Made by a program: the position numbers and the translations under genes. This document shows, in pieces, positions 49,520 to 63,439 of a stretch of 64,000 bases of DNA (the stretch's first letter is position 1; the number at the start of each line of letters is the position of its first letter). The notes under the pieces are model-generated. The model had not been told where the DNA came from. It did no database searches and saw only the letters and a list, made by a program, of their open reading frames with translations. The DNA is from Himantopus leucocephalus (taxonomy: Eukaryota; Chordata; Aves; Charadriiformes; Recurvirostridae), in the NCBI GenBank assembly GCA_003993805.1, contig RSEF01000004.1, positions 20,339,437-20,403,436 on the forward strand, given 5' to 3'.

Positions 49520-52500
49520 CCATGCCACAGAGGCACGTTATTTCCATATATTGCAACATCACGGGGAATGCTATAGCTGAAGAATATCTTCAGACCTTGA
49601 AAGTTTAAGACAAAGACACTGTTAAGAAATACTGAGGCTGCCTGATCTAGAGCCCTAATTTCTACTCACAGAACACTAGCTCAGTTGTTGTTCACGTGAA
49701 TACAGTGTTATATCACTTATTATCTGCCTTTATCTGAAAACTGCAAATGGAATATAGCTTGTGCTGTCAAGTAACAGTCCAAAACATGACTTACCCACCT
49801 CAGAACTATTTATTTGTGTGTGCTAAAACCCAGTTCTATGTGACTACTACAATCCAGGTTCAGATTTTGTTAATGGAAATGGCAATCATTTCATAGTTTT
49901 CTCTCATGTTCTATGGTTTGGGTTTGTTGTGGGTGTTTTTTCTGGTATCCGCAAATGTGGTATGGACAGTTGGTGTAAAATTGATGTTATCAACGCATTG
50001 GCACCGATAGTGAAGAAGGCTATACATTCATAGCTGACTGTTTTAAAGTCCACATTTGGCATCTGCAAACCAGGACAAATTCATTACTTTAAATTTGTTA
50101 AACTTGTTTACGATCTGTGAGGGCAGCACCACCAGTTTTATGGAACATGGCTCATTTACTCTGCTCTCAGCCTTGGGACCAAGAGTGTATCCTGGCTCAT
50201 TTGACAGAACAAGGACTGTCCAGCATGACCTGACAAAGTGATGAATATCCTTCCAGCCCCCTGCCCCAGAGCTGGAATAAGTCCTCGACTGTTTTCTTTC
50301 ACATGGGAATGAACAACGTGAAATCTTATACTTTTGTTACTAGTTCTTTCCAACTACAGCATATTTGGCATGCTCTTTGTGGGTGTTCACCTTCACTAAA
50401 TGGTGCTAAAAAGTGGTAGTAGACTTTCTGCTTTATAAGCAGTGCTCATATTGTTGTCTTATTGAGATTGTTGGACACTCTCCACTATAAAACACTGTTT
50501 TCATTTGTCTTCACTTAATTTGGGTAAAATGTAACCTTTGAACTCAAATTTCCCATTCTGGGGGAGCGTGCCCTGAATAAACAATTAATTTAAGTCCAAG
50601 CAACTTAGATGTATGTGGGAGCAAAGCAAAAGAAAATATTCTGTTTAACTCAGATTTTGTACACAAAAACTTGCTAGTTTGGGGAGGAAAGTTAACATGG
50701 ATTTCCGGAATGTATCATTTGGCATTCCCTAGAAAATCTGTTCAGTTTGACCAAATTATAAGCCTTCACAGTGCAGATGAACATCCAGCCTCTCACAGGT
50801 GTTATGTTTGCTGTCATTGGGGGCTTGCCTACATGGACAAACACAGTTGGATCCAACCTCTCTGCTCCAACTGGCTGGGCAGAGACCGGCTACAGTCTGG
50901 GGCACAGACAGCTCTGCTACTCCCATCCAGAGGTAACCTGTAGAGGAGAACAGGTTTAAACTTTTGCATTCATTCTGTCTATAGAAAAGTACTTCATCCT
51001 AGCATCTGACCTATGAAGAAGATAGAAAACAGCTAGTGCCAGTCATGATTTCTCTCACCGGTGCATCTGTTGTCTTGGAGCCAAATCCAGATGTCTCTTA
51101 AAAAGACTTGATGATCCCAGATAAGGACAAACTTGGGGATGTTGCCTTCTTTTTCAATGTGAATTTGCTGAATCCCACTGTGATGTTTCTGTAGTGCTAA
51201 GAAAGTATGTGGAGGGTTCCCACTGGCCATGTAAAGAAAATCTTCACGTTGAGGAAATGGGCTTGTCTTCATTAAGGGAGAGAGAAAGCATCTTAAAAAT
51301 AGCCTTGAAGTGGAAATGGGCCAAAAGCCAAAAACTGTTTGAAAGCTGGATTGAGGGCAGGCAGCCTTGTATTTACTTGAACAAATTCCACAGCTACACA
51401 GTAGTTGTTAATCCTGAGCTGGATTATTTGTTTTTTCAAAAGCACTCCTTTTGTGGCTGCTGCTCACAGTTGCATCGTGAACCTGGCTGTGCTCCACTGC
51501 AGGTATTGCAGCGCCACAGGCTCGGCCGATTTAGAAACACCTTCCAGGGCAGGAAGGAGAATATCTGGCAGCGTGGAGCAGAGTGGTCTGTTTTTCCTTC
51601 CTGGTAAACACCAATCATTATCCTGGGTCAGAGTTGCCTTTAAACTTCAGGATGATATTTGCTATGCAGTTACACTTCCTCCAGCTTTTTAAACGGAAAT
51701 CACTTCCACAATAGTTAAATATCATTCAGTGGTTTGCATTGGAAATTTCTTTTATTGCTGTGGCAAGAGCTGATGTCTTCATCGTGTTACTAATCTTAGC
51801 TATTTCCTGCGTGCAAATGCATCATTTAATTTAAATGTCTAAGGCTTCACTTAGAACCAGTAAAATTTTAAATGGCATCAATCTTTCCTGCGTTTTTACC
51901 TTTTAAATATTAGTTGAATCCCATGTCAGCAATTTGTTTCTCATCTCTTTGTTTTCAAGTCAGATAATAATCACCTTTGGGTTTTGTCTTTCCAAAGTGG
52001 GTACTTTTCATTTGAACGAAGCTAGGATGTCTTGAAAAGACTGTTTATTATCGCAACAAACCTATTATGCAGTGATAGAGTCCTGCCTCCATTGTTGAAG
52101 GGAATAACAATAACAGCATGAAGCAGCTCAGCAAAAAGAGAAACGGAATTAAAAAAGAAAATAGCTGTAGACATCCAGGAGCTGATTCAGCTCGTGTATC
52201 AGAAGTCAGTGATAGTACACTACTTGGCAGGAATTGGGTTTAGCTAATGACAATAAAAGATAGGACTTGTGGAGTAGAAAAAAAAATCAGACAGACTGTT
52301 ATCAGAGAAACTCACATGCTGAGAGGGATGGGATTTTCAACACAAATCCAGTTGCTGTAGAAGTACGAATTTCCCTGATTTTTCAATGGAAACCAGAGTC
52401 TTCAGATTGCATAGGTGCTTTTTGAAAATGCTCTTATAAGACCTTTACATGGGACACAATAGCATCTTCCCTGCAAAGGGAACCCTTGTGTTGGTCCCTA

Positions 52501-52930
52501 TGTTATCCTGTTATGACTTTGGGATTCCCCACCCCCGTCACCCCGCCTGAGTAAGGAGAATTGGTTTTCAGTTTTCTTCTACCAGGTCTATTGTAATTTA
52601 ATAATGTAAAGAAAAGTCTTAGAAGATGTTCTTTGGTCTTACTTAGACATGCATATTGGTACTACAAACTACATTTCACTAGTGCTAAATAAATTTACAT
52701 TTCTTAAACAGAGAGGAGACACTTTGACTTCTCTACTAATTTATTTTTACAAGTTGAAGGCTCCTTTATTGCAAAATAGATATGTTGCTAATGCAAATAC
52801 AGCTGAAATATATATTATAGGAGTATTACTGCTGTGCATACCCCAGAGTACAAGTGGTGGGACAGTAGCTAACATGGCCTAATACTTTTGTTGACTCACT
52901 CAAAGCCTGTTAAAATTATAAGATCTTTCT

Positions 52931-52962
52931 TTTGACCTCAATGGGGTTTGGACCTGGCCTCT
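52931..52962. repeat. Possible ancient palindromic repeat fragment
   Basis: ttgacctcaatggggtttgg followed by acctggcc resembles the TTGACTTCAATGGG...TTTGGATCAGGCC half of a palindromic repeat. Short, so chance cannot be excluded. Confidence 0.38.
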
Positions 52963-53966
52963 TTGAAAGGTTAATGGTAAAGCCCTATTTATTTAGGCCC
53001 CCATGCTTCACTTGAAACACTGAGTTGCCCTATACGATTTCAGCAGCACTCCTTGCTGAGCATAAATTAAGCGCACCTCGTGCAAGTGAGCTGTCTGGCA
53101 GTCTGGTTAGCAGACGCTTTTTGTAGGACCTTATTAGTTCAACTAGGCATGCATGGGGGCATGGTGAGCTGCAAGGAAACGTAGATACAGAGAGGAAAGA
53201 ATGGGTCAAGATTAGTTTTCCTGAGCAAGCTTTTGCAAGTTATTAATAGAAAGCCCAAACTCTGCTGTTTTCAAGGTTGTATATCCTCCCCATCTAATCT
53301 AAAAATTGGTCTTCCCTGGGAGTGCCCTAGAAGTGAGATTTGGAGTGAGATGCAGAGCAACTCAACAGAGTGAGAGGTCTGGTCCCATCTCTCCTCTGCC
53401 CGACTGAAATGGGGCTCTGGGGCTGCCACAAGGCAGTCCCTTACATTGGAGTTCACCATACCAGAAGTATGCCTAATACCATAACTGCAGTCACCATGCA
53501 GAGCAGAGTTCTCTCAGCTCTGTGATAGCACCGAACAGTCTGGCAGAGTCATACGAACACCACCTAGAAAAGCGAGGATGAATTTGGGAAGCAGCATTAG
53601 CTGAGATATTAAACCATGTGGTGACAGCTGTGCTGCATTCAGTTCTGCTCTATCCGCATAGTGCCTCACGGCTCTCTGTATGCTACTGCATTGCGCAGAG
53701 TACGCATCCCCCCATGCATCCAAAATGTTTGCAAGTCAAGGCCTTTTTGAACTTTTTCTACCTGTAGTGGAGAGCTACAGTTTAATTCTGGTAGTAAGTT
53801 GATTTGGGTTTGGTTTAAATGTTGAAAAATATTTGGAGCAAACCTTTTTTTTTCATTCCTCAGCAGACAACTTTTAGTGAGACCTAAGAAATCTTCTAAT
53901 TATGATATTTGTGTATCTAGATTTGTACAGTGGTGACATCTGCTATTGCCTAATCAGCTTCTAAAG

Positions 53967-53984
53967 AATAATAACAATAATAAT
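53967..53984 (+). repeat. Short (AAT)n-type microsatellite
   Basis: Interrupted AAT/AAC units. A comparable AAT/ATT run lies at 722-747. Confidence 0.7.
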
Positions 53985-55545
53985 GGAAAATGGATTTAGG
54001 AAATCTGTACTTTAATTAAATCTGCTAAGTGTCAAGTTTTGTCATAGTACTTTCACTTACTGGCTGCAAGTTTTGTCTTTGTTCTTAAGATAAAATTAAT
54101 CATAACCTGGGGCAGAATTATACTTTACATTTGCTTCACTTGGCTCAGAGCTATTGACTCATGAAGCGCTTTCTTCTCATAATCAAACTTATTTTTTACT
54201 TAGATTCATAAGCCTTCCCTTTGGAATCTGCGTGCTGCTGTTCACCCGCAGTCTCAGCTACATTATAAAACTCAGGGAAAAACCTAGTGTAAAGCTGTTG
54301 AATAGATATATGCGTTTTCCTTCTGGAGGAAGAATTATGTTACTAGTTTTTTTAAAAAGGGCATTTCTGTGTTAAAGCAGTATTCTTAATATTGAACTGT
54401 TCTACAGCGGAGTGGGACCTCTAAGCGCTACCTTAGTGCAAATAACTATTTCAGTGCTTCCCGTGTCCTGAAAGCCTCATGTGGGACTGGGATGCCAGTG
54501 TGCAGGGTATGGCACATACACATGGACGAGGGCAGAGAAACTGCTGCCCTCTCTATTTTATAGGAGAGGCACAGAATTTTTCGATACAAGGTATAATTGG
54601 GCTCTGCATCTGTCCTTCCCAAGCTCCTACCCTTTGGAACAAGGCCTCCCCAGTTCTTGATATTACTGTGCAAGGCTGCCTCCTCTATACAGGAGGAAGT
54701 TGGGTTTAAAAGCCTGGGTTTCAAAAATAGTTTCTGGGCGGGCCTGACACTGGTGTCACCTAGCTTGTTTGTCCCCAGGCACTAAATCTGTGCAGCGGGC
54801 AAAAATAAATAAATAATCTGAGTCTTTCTGAACTATAAATGTATCCAGCAAATAGATAAGAGTTCAGTGTCCTATAATAGGATGTCTTTTCGCTGACTAG
54901 CAGAAAGGGAGTGACTCAGCCTGACTGTGTACACACACTGAAATAGACTTTTCAAGTTTGGAGACAAAGGCCTTTACATGCATTTATAAAATTGCCTTTA
55001 AAGTGCTTGTGAATGAGTTAATCACACAGCCATCTGATTAGACATGAACAACCTCCCTATTTTTTATGCGATTAGGTCATCTCAAGAGAATCATAAAACA
55101 AAATAGACTTGGATGTGTCATCTGAGGGTGACTAATAAAATGTAGTTGAAAACAGTGCAATTAGGAAAAGAGTGCAAGTAGGAAATTTTGAAGTCATTTT
55201 CACAACTCTGTGTCCTTCACCTGCCCTGCCAAAGCCTGCTCTTGTGGAAGTTGATGGAGAAAGCTCCCCTTGGCTTGCACAGGTCCGAACTAGGTCTCTG
55301 CTTTCTCCTTGCTCCTCTTCATTCTCCCCTTGGGGCTGTCTCCACCTCTGCAGTAGCATTTTGAGTGTCTGAGCCTCACATCGTCTCTCTCCTTTCACGT
55401 GAAGATTCCACTTTCCCATGAACATGCTGAAGTGGGAACTGCTGCAGTGGGGATTTGGGAGAGCTTGGATGTCACTCAAAATCAGAGCTGTAGGACTCTT
55501 GAAAACAATAGAAATAGCACAACTGCCACTGTCATAAATGTGTGT

Positions 55546-55608
55546 CTCAGTAGCATGGGCGAGCGCAGAGCTGTACNCTCAGTAGCATGAGCAAGTGCAG
55601 AGCTGTAT
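55546..55608 (+). repeat. 31-bp direct repeat separated by one N
   Basis: Copy 1 at 55546-55576 and copy 2 at 55578-55608 begin ctcagtagcatg and end gcagagctgta. They differ at about four positions, all transitions, and the N at 55577 is the only base between them. Same layout as the repeats at 45.8 and 49.5 kb, though more diverged. Confidence 0.85.
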
Positions 55609-58600
55609 CCTTTCCATACCCTTGCAGTTCTCCAGAGTGGTTTTGTGCCCACTCTTCAACAGCGACTCCAGTCCTGACTTGATCTTCCTTCCTCACAGCT
55701 CAGCCTCCACACACCAACTCCTCCAAGTGCCCTGTTCTCCTGCCACACTGTCATTCCCCAACCTGTCTGCAGACTCCCAGTTCCCTCCTCTCTTGAAGTT
55801 TCAAGGTGAAGTGAAAGGCAGCCAGTGGTCAGCTTGCTGGGAGGATGCGTCATCAGATTGCCTGGGCTTTGCCACTGTCATGTTATTCACAGGCTGGTGC
55901 CTGGCACTACTGGATCTCTTTGCCCTGTCCTCCTGATACCTTGTCACCATTTAAAGGGCGAGGACATGGAGAACACACAGCAAACGGGCAAGGTAAGCTC
56001 TCAGAGTCAAGGTGCATGTACGCAGAAGGCACTTAAACATGTAAAGTACTATAGAAGAGGATCTGAACCTTCTTTATTGCAGGCTTTCATCTTATGCTAA
56101 ATCCCAACACTATGAAGCTTTTGGTAAGCTGTCATCATTGTCTAGATATTTGTAACCTACTAAATGGGCTTTCAATTACAAGCTCAGAGAGTGATAGACA
56201 GACATCAAGAGAAACATGATCTTTATAGTTTTCCTGCAGCTTTAATTGTGAGTGGCACCTAATCTCTATCAATCAGCTGTCAGATTCAACGCTGGGAAAG
56301 GAAAAAGCCTGCAGACAGCTGAGAATTAAAAAGAAACATGCAACTCACTTGATTACTAGGGTACACCAGTCTTTGAGGTGTCTTTCACTTTGCAGTCCTA
56401 AGAATCTTGTTTTACAGCTGTCAGCTGTAAAGAATGAATGTCTTCTTTCCTGAGCCTTTTTCTAGTGGTGGCAGTTGTCTGGGGAGATAAAAACTACAGA
56501 GACTGACATAATTGCTGATATGAAGAGGCTTTAGATGGCTCTCTCACCACTGCCGTAATAAAATGAAGAGGTACTGAGTCCAAGATCTCTCGCAGCAGGT
56601 TTCTAACATGTAAAAAAGCTGCCCAGAATCAGAGGTGTGCTCAGAATTTTGATGGTTAAAAAGATGTTGGTGGAGGAAGAGGTGAAGAAGTGACTGATTG
56701 GTTGCTACATTACAATATGTTTGTGTACTAGTGGAAGCCCTAAACAAGGTCTGATTATTCTGAAAAGTATGCTTTACTGTTATGGAGTAGCTTATCATTT
56801 CCCTGTTGTTCTAATGGGAAAATAATGGGTACTTTTACTACTGGGCCCTTGCAAATAAAAGTTGCATCTCTGCTAGAAGAATTTGCCATTATATGCTGTT
56901 GGTGGGGAAGGACCTCGCCGGCTGTAACCACAAAAGACTGACAGCAGCCACAAACTGCTCCCAGGGCAGAGCCCCTCAACTCAGTTCAGCTCAGGCTCCC
57001 AGAAGATGGGACAGCTCGGAGCTAGTGGAGCATCCTTTGTCTCTACTGTCTACTACAGAATGAGAGGGGAATGCAACTGGCACCTCATTCCTGGTTTTGG
57101 AAGACCTTCACATATCAAGGCAGATGCTCAACCCAGTATTAGTCATCCTTCTGACACAGTTCATATTTTGGGAATAAGAACATAGGCAGTCCCAAATGAG
57201 TATGCATTGATATCTGAAAACATCATAAAATCGTTATTTTGCCAAAATGTTGTAAACCCCTATGCCCTCAAATAAACAATTTCACCTCCTTTGGGATTGC
57301 ATGTGTGACCTGACTTCCCTCTTGTTTTATATGTTCGTTCTAATGTATCCAGAGGGACTCCCTGACACTTGGAGTCAGGAAAGAACTTCCCTGTTCAGCA
57401 AAGGTTGTTAGCACGTGTTTAACTTCTCTCCTTGAACAAGTTTAAAATCAGGCACTCTCAGCTGCTTGAATTGAAAGGACTAACTGGGTGCCTGGTGTTT
57501 TACTCAGTGTTGGGGTGTGTTAGCCACATGGTGTTTGGCAATATACATTAGTGATTTAGACATCTGTGGGAAAAATCAATGGAACACCAAGTACTAATTC
57601 ACTCAGATACTTTAACAAATGTACTCTGGAGTTGTTCAGTATGCTCTGCTTTGTTATGATGAATCTTAGAATTAGGCTGGCCCAAACTGTTATAAGTATT
57701 ATTAATAGCAGTGCATTAATATTGAGTACTGGAATGTGCATAATCAGGTGTTGCTTAATTTAAGTTCATGTTAGAGTAATGTAAATGAATTGCTACCGTG
57801 CTGGCTGGTGGCACTGCATAATTCCAGTGTGTCCGTGTAGTGCGTCACTGTTTTGCAAATTAGGGATTCTGGGAGCTTGAGTTTTGATGCTGCTAAAATT
57901 TATCTCAAAAGTATTGAGATGCACTGTAGTTAAATGAATAAGGAGACTAAGGAGGAAAAAAACATCCTTCCTGGCTTTTTCTTCTTTTCTAACATATTTT
58001 CTACTTTTCAGAAGTCAGATTTAAGTTCTTACTTTACAAAAGGTAACTATGAATTTTTATTCTTGCCAGGAATGTGAAAGTAATGGGTTCAGGTCTTAAA
58101 CATTTGTTCTCTTGTCAAGAGCAGCTCCTCTGAAATCATTCCCCCTAGAGAAAAATATGAGTAATCTTAAAGAAGAAATCTGTAGGTGGAAGAGAACTGC
58201 TAAATAAGTAGTCCTAAGAAAAAGAAACGGTGAGCTACAGCCTGCAACAGCTAGAAAAAATATTTCTTATATAGACACTGGCTATGTTTTGCTATTCAGA
58301 GGGCTGGAAGGAGAAGGGAGCTAAGGCTATACAAAAATCACTTCTTCAGAGATAGAGATTGAGGGATGTAGCCTGTTGCCAGAGTTGAAGGGAGAACTGA
58401 AAATCCCATGTTTGATGCAGAAGTTGCTGAAAAGAAGAAAAAGAATAGCTTTGGATGTAGGGTCTTTTTGAGAACTCTTTTGTTAACATCCTGCTGTTCT
58501 TGGGAAATAAGGCACTGACCCCTTCTTGGGGTAAGAAAAAGCAGGAAGTGACCTGATGGCAGACTATGGCGGGCTTGATCTGATCCTAATGGCAGTTAAA

Positions 58601-60184
58601 ATAAACCCTTTCCCTGGTTTTACATGGTGCAGGACCACATCCTATAGCCAGAGCAGTTAGTTGTTCTGTATTTGCTTCCCTCTGCTAGAGAGGAACTCAA
58701 ATCCAATTTAAATTAATTATTCTGTTGGGCCAGGTTATGGTCTTCTGATGCCTTTGTGTGTGCTCCAGATCAGAGCGTGTTGGAGGATTGTGTGCCGTGC
58801 TTATACCAACAGGGCTGGTGAGGTAAAGTCAGTGGCTGAGCACCAGTAGTACTGCCCCTGCAACAGGATTCGGGAACAGGAATCCAGGTGCTGTTTGTGA
58901 TCTTCTGCATAAATGTGGTGCCTTAGCAGAGGGCAGAGCCCTGGGTAATTCCACTATGTAATTAGAGGTGGTTAAAAAGTGCCTCAGTCCACTAATGACA
59001 AATCCTGTAATTGCTGAATTCATCTTCCTGAGTGACCAGTAAGGCAGTTTGAGATGGCACATTACGGGTAACCCAAAAAGACCAGGCTGTAAGAAAAAAA
59101 AAACAACTTGCAAAATGCCACAGACAATAAAACCATTATTTCAGAAGCAAAAAGGGGTTGGGAGTTGATGTGTTCACTTGGAAAGTAAGCCAGTGAGGAT
59201 TTGCATGTTCTAATAAAACTAAATAAAAAATAGCAGAACATTTAAAAGGAGCTTATTTCTATAATAATGTAAAATGTTAAGCACAGATTTACAAGCATAA
59301 ATAGGAACTCAAGTCACAAAATGGGTAGAGACATTATACCAGCAACATTAAATAGATGAAATAGCAGCAGTCAATCTAATAAATAGTTTTCCTTTGCTAC
59401 CTCTGAAGCTAAAGAAATTATACTGCTTTAGGGACACGTTTGAAAAGAAGTCAGAGAAATATCTGCTCTGCCTTCCTGCCAATGCCAAAATGGACCATCT
59501 GAGGTCACAGCACTGAAGCACTTTTCACTATTGCCCTGACCATTGCAGGCATCACAAAATTCAGCTTTTAAAGGGCAGTGAAAATGATGAGGAAAATATG
59601 ATGGCAGTGACCAGGGAGTTTAATTCTTGTCTTGCTGAAATCAATGGCTGTTTGAATTGTAGTTGCTAAATTTATCTGCCTACTCCAGGAATTTCTGAAA
59701 CTCACTTTCTTTAGTCCAACTCCTTTTTAACCATGTGGGTGCTGGTTTGCCACACTAATTCCTCCAGAGGAAAAATAGCATCCCACCATTGCTCGGGAGT
59801 AGTGGAAGTACTGGTCATTTTGTAGCTGTGCAGGGACATCTGTTGTTTTATCTACTCTGTCTGTGAGTTGGTGCCAGTGAAACAGCCCACATCAAATCCT
59901 CTTGTTCTGTTCTAGTAAAACCACCTTGGAATGCTAGTTCTGATTATCACCTATTTTCAAAACCAATCCTTTTTTTTCGTCCCCCTTCTCCTCCCCCTCC
60001 CCCACCCCAAGTACCAGGCACTGATAATTTCCAGTTACCTGGAAATCGCGCAGTTGCGTGGGTTTAGGGGGAGAGCATACAGAGCTAAGGAGGGACTGCG
60101 AGCAGACTGCTGGTGCTGTGGGTGATGCATTAGGCAACCTGTTAGCTCTTTGCTGTAACGCCAGTCAGTAAAATCTGAAATTCT

Positions 60185-60246
60185 AGGGCTCAGTTCGGCA
60201 AAGGTTGTGCTGAAGTCCATTGCTAAATAGTTGAGCATATGCTTAT
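60185..60246. repeat. Possible ancient palindromic repeat fragment
   Basis: agggctcagttcggcaaagg, then gctgaagtccattgctaaat, then agttgagcatatgctta. This follows the order GGCCCAGTTCTGCAAAG, GAAGTCAATGG, TTAAGCACATGCTTA of a sauropsid palindromic repeat, in worn form. The best of the fragments of this kind in the window. Confidence 0.5.
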
Positions 60247-61475
60247 ATCCCCTGGTAGGCATCAAATCCAGGGCTGCTTTCTGTTGCTACCTGCGTATTT
60301 GTGCTTTGCCAAATAGAGATGGAGAGCTACTCTGAGGCCTCAAATACAAAACACGGTCCTCTCCAGCCAGGGCTTTGAGACACCGTAAGGAGTTCACCTA
60401 CAGCTACTAATCCTTCAGTGGGCTGTAACGGTTGAGGTCTGGGTGGGGACTGAGATGTGTGTACACCTACAAGGCAGGACTTCCTGCAGAAGGGTCTGGC
60501 CTTGCAATCCCGTGTTAACTTCATGGAAACAAAAGCTCTTTCTGACACGATCAGCCAACCAAACCCACAGCTTTTCAGGGCTGCAGCCTTCCGCTGATAC
60601 AAGAGGAGCATCCACTGCTTGTGGTTTAACCCCCAAAAGATGGAGTAGCTCTTTTCTTGTTGCAGTTTCCCTAACGATTATGTATTTTCCATTTCCAAAT
60701 CCTACCATTATGTTACACCGGAGGCTAGACTGGATGATGATGGTGATGGCTAGCTACAGCCCTTAAGAAGCTACTAATTCATTTCATGAACTGCAGACTA
60801 GCCTCTTGTTTGGAAACCCATTTGTATAAAAATAAACTTGGCTTGTTGTTAATACAATTTCACTGGAAACCTGTCTCTTCCACTACATAGCCTCCTGCTT
60901 TCCAAAAACTCATATGCTGAGGTTTTCTTTGACAGAGAGAGTCTGCAGGTGCCTATAGTACCTTGTATTAAAGGAGTACCCCTCCACTTAGAGTGCTAGG
61001 TCATGTTTGCTGTAGACTGCTCTTTATCTTCACTGCTCATCATTCAGCAGTTAAATAAACTATAGCTTTGGCTTCTGTAACAAATTTAAATTCTGCTCTG
61101 CTTGAGGAGAGAGGAAGAAATGGTAAAGAGCACCATCGTTCTGGTCCTTGTCATCTGATTCAGTTGTCCCAGTAGTTAGCGAGGACCAGGATCACGAGAG
61201 TTTACAATTCAGGAGCTGGGTGGAGTAGAGGAATTCTTCAGTATGACTCGCAGGTGCTACAATGACAACTGTGTTGTGAGAGACCAAACCCTGTCAGGTC
61301 CTGTGGTGGTGTCCTCAGTGACACTCTTCCTATGCACATAAGGCGTGAGGGATTTCCACCTGGCATATGCTGTTGACCTGCCAGAGCCCAGGCATCACTG
61401 AAATGCAGTTTGGGGAGTTGGCATGGGACGTGTTAAGCTTCATTCAGGCACTTCACCCAGGGGAATGTAAGCACT

Positions 61476-61607
61476 CCTCAGGCATTTCATGGCAAAACAC
61501 ATGCTGCAGTAATCCTGGGATGGGGAAGCGTGCCATACTGCTGTTACTGCAGTGACTCTGCTTACCAGCAGTTGATACGGGCATGGTCGACAGAGAAATG
61601 CCTGAGG
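61476..61607. repeat. Nested inverted repeats
   Basis: cctcaggcatttc (61476-61488) is repeated as its exact reverse complement at 61595-61607. Inside, ctgcagtaa (61504-61512) is the exact reverse complement of 61544-61552. Outside the 13-bp arms a weaker match continues (aggggaa against aggggag on the other arm). The layout could be the remains of a small non-autonomous DNA transposon or a structured RNA, or it may be chance. Confidence 0.5.
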
Positions 61608-63439
61608 CATGTTTGAGCAGCTCCCCTCTTCAGGTTTTATGCATAATAATAAGGCAAAACGAGTAAGCAACCTCTCAGCTTGTTTTACAGATCTCGCATG
61701 CCAGCTTGTTACAATTCTTTTTATCTTTTTTTTTTTTTCTCAAATGGAGCTAATTCAAGTGAAATCGGCTAACAAGCCTTTGGAGACATGACCAGAGCTG
61801 GGACATTAGAACATGTGTTGCAGAGACAATGCTGTTTCATTTAATTTCTTTTCTCTTTTTGCAGTGCCTTATTTAAAAATGAGTGGATGTTTCGTATTTC
61901 AAGGCCTGTTCCAAAATCTGCCTGGATTTTTCACTTATATAAAATCACCTTTGAGTCCATGAGGGCTTCATTGGAGAAAGTAAAATTGTTAAAGAAAAGT
62001 AATTTAGGGACATCCCTAAGGATTTACAAAAGCAACATGGATATGAGTTAAACAGGTTCCCAGCACAGCGAGGTGCTACCCAATATATATGCAGACGCCA
62101 GTCTTTCTTTTTGGATCTTTCGTAGTATTTGTCACAGACAGGGTAACCAAGTAGCCTGAAGTACTGAAGCAGGTTTTCCCAATGTAATTTCTTGAGCTTT
62201 TAGGCTTGGGATTTCCTTCTTTTCTACAGTGGCATGCTGTAGATTTTGTCCACGCTTGGCAGTACTGTCTTCGTTGCTGATTGACAATGGACCCAGTCTC
62301 TAGTAATATTGCAAGTCTTCTGGCATGCTGGAACAGAATTGAACAGCTTTGGGAAGCCCTTTATGGGCTCCGAAGCAGAACTACTAGATCCAGGTCAGAG
62401 AAGACCATGAAATTGTCAATGAGAAATTGTAGGAAATATCACCAAGGAGGAACTAATAATACTAAATGAGTTGTCCTTCACAGCGTAATATTAGAAGTGT
62501 ACTAATCTAACCTGTCCCCTCAGCAGAGTGATTGCAGACCACTTTCATGTCTGGTTATTGTGAAAGGTGTTGCTACTTGTTAGTACCAAGTTTGTCCCCA
62601 TCACTGTATTGCCGTGTTTGATGATTGAAGGAAACTATTACATCTCTTTGACCGTTGCAAAAGGTCTGTGTATGTGAATAAATTTATTTACTTTAAGGTC
62701 AGAAGAAACTGGAATATCATTGTATTTGGTCCCCTGTACGTGAGCTTACCTGGTACACTCAGGCTGAGCCCAAGAACTTGTGTCTGTGCAATGCTTAGTC
62801 TCTGAAGGCATCCTTCAACTGAAAAGTAAAGAAATGGAGAACTCACTATAATGCTTGGCTCAGCATTCAAGAGTAATGCCTTGTTTCCCAAATGAATTTT
62901 TCAGGCTTCAGTTCCCAGCCATTAGTTCTTCTTGTGTAATTTCCCTGCTAGACAAGAGAGACACTGAGTACCCAGTGTTTGTTTTCTCCCTGGCAAAGTG
63001 CTTACACTGTATAAACTAGTCACTTGTCAATCTTCTTTCTTATAAACTAAATGTATTGAGATTTCTGTAGTCTCACTAGATGGATTTGCTCCAGTACTCA
63101 AGTTTTTGGGGCTGTTCTGTATATTGTCTCCATTTTTTTCTAAGACAAGACATGAACACACTGTGTGCTAACACAAGGTCTCACAAGTCCTGTATACACC
63201 TCCCTACTTCTTCTTGTTGCCCTTCAGTATTCAAATTTAAGGAATAAATTAGCATTTTCCTACAGCTAAGATAATACTGGGAGCTGGTGTTTACGTGTAG
63301 ATATCTGTGTATAGTTCTTCACAGTAATGCAGATCCTTTCTGAATTTGCAGAAGCATCCCGCTTCCTGCAAGTAGATTAGTGTTTCTTGTTTCCAAAGGC
63401 CTTGCGTTTGGCTAAATTAAAATGTACTTAATTTGACTG

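Noticed and set aside
51194..51692. Overlapping 137- and 95-codon + strand frames
   Set aside because: No domain recognised, and the residues do not match the expected next IL1RAPL2 exon.
61845..61900. ttctctttttgcag acceptor-like sequence
   Set aside because: The following sequence has early stops in the phase needed and does not match any IL1RAPL2 exon.
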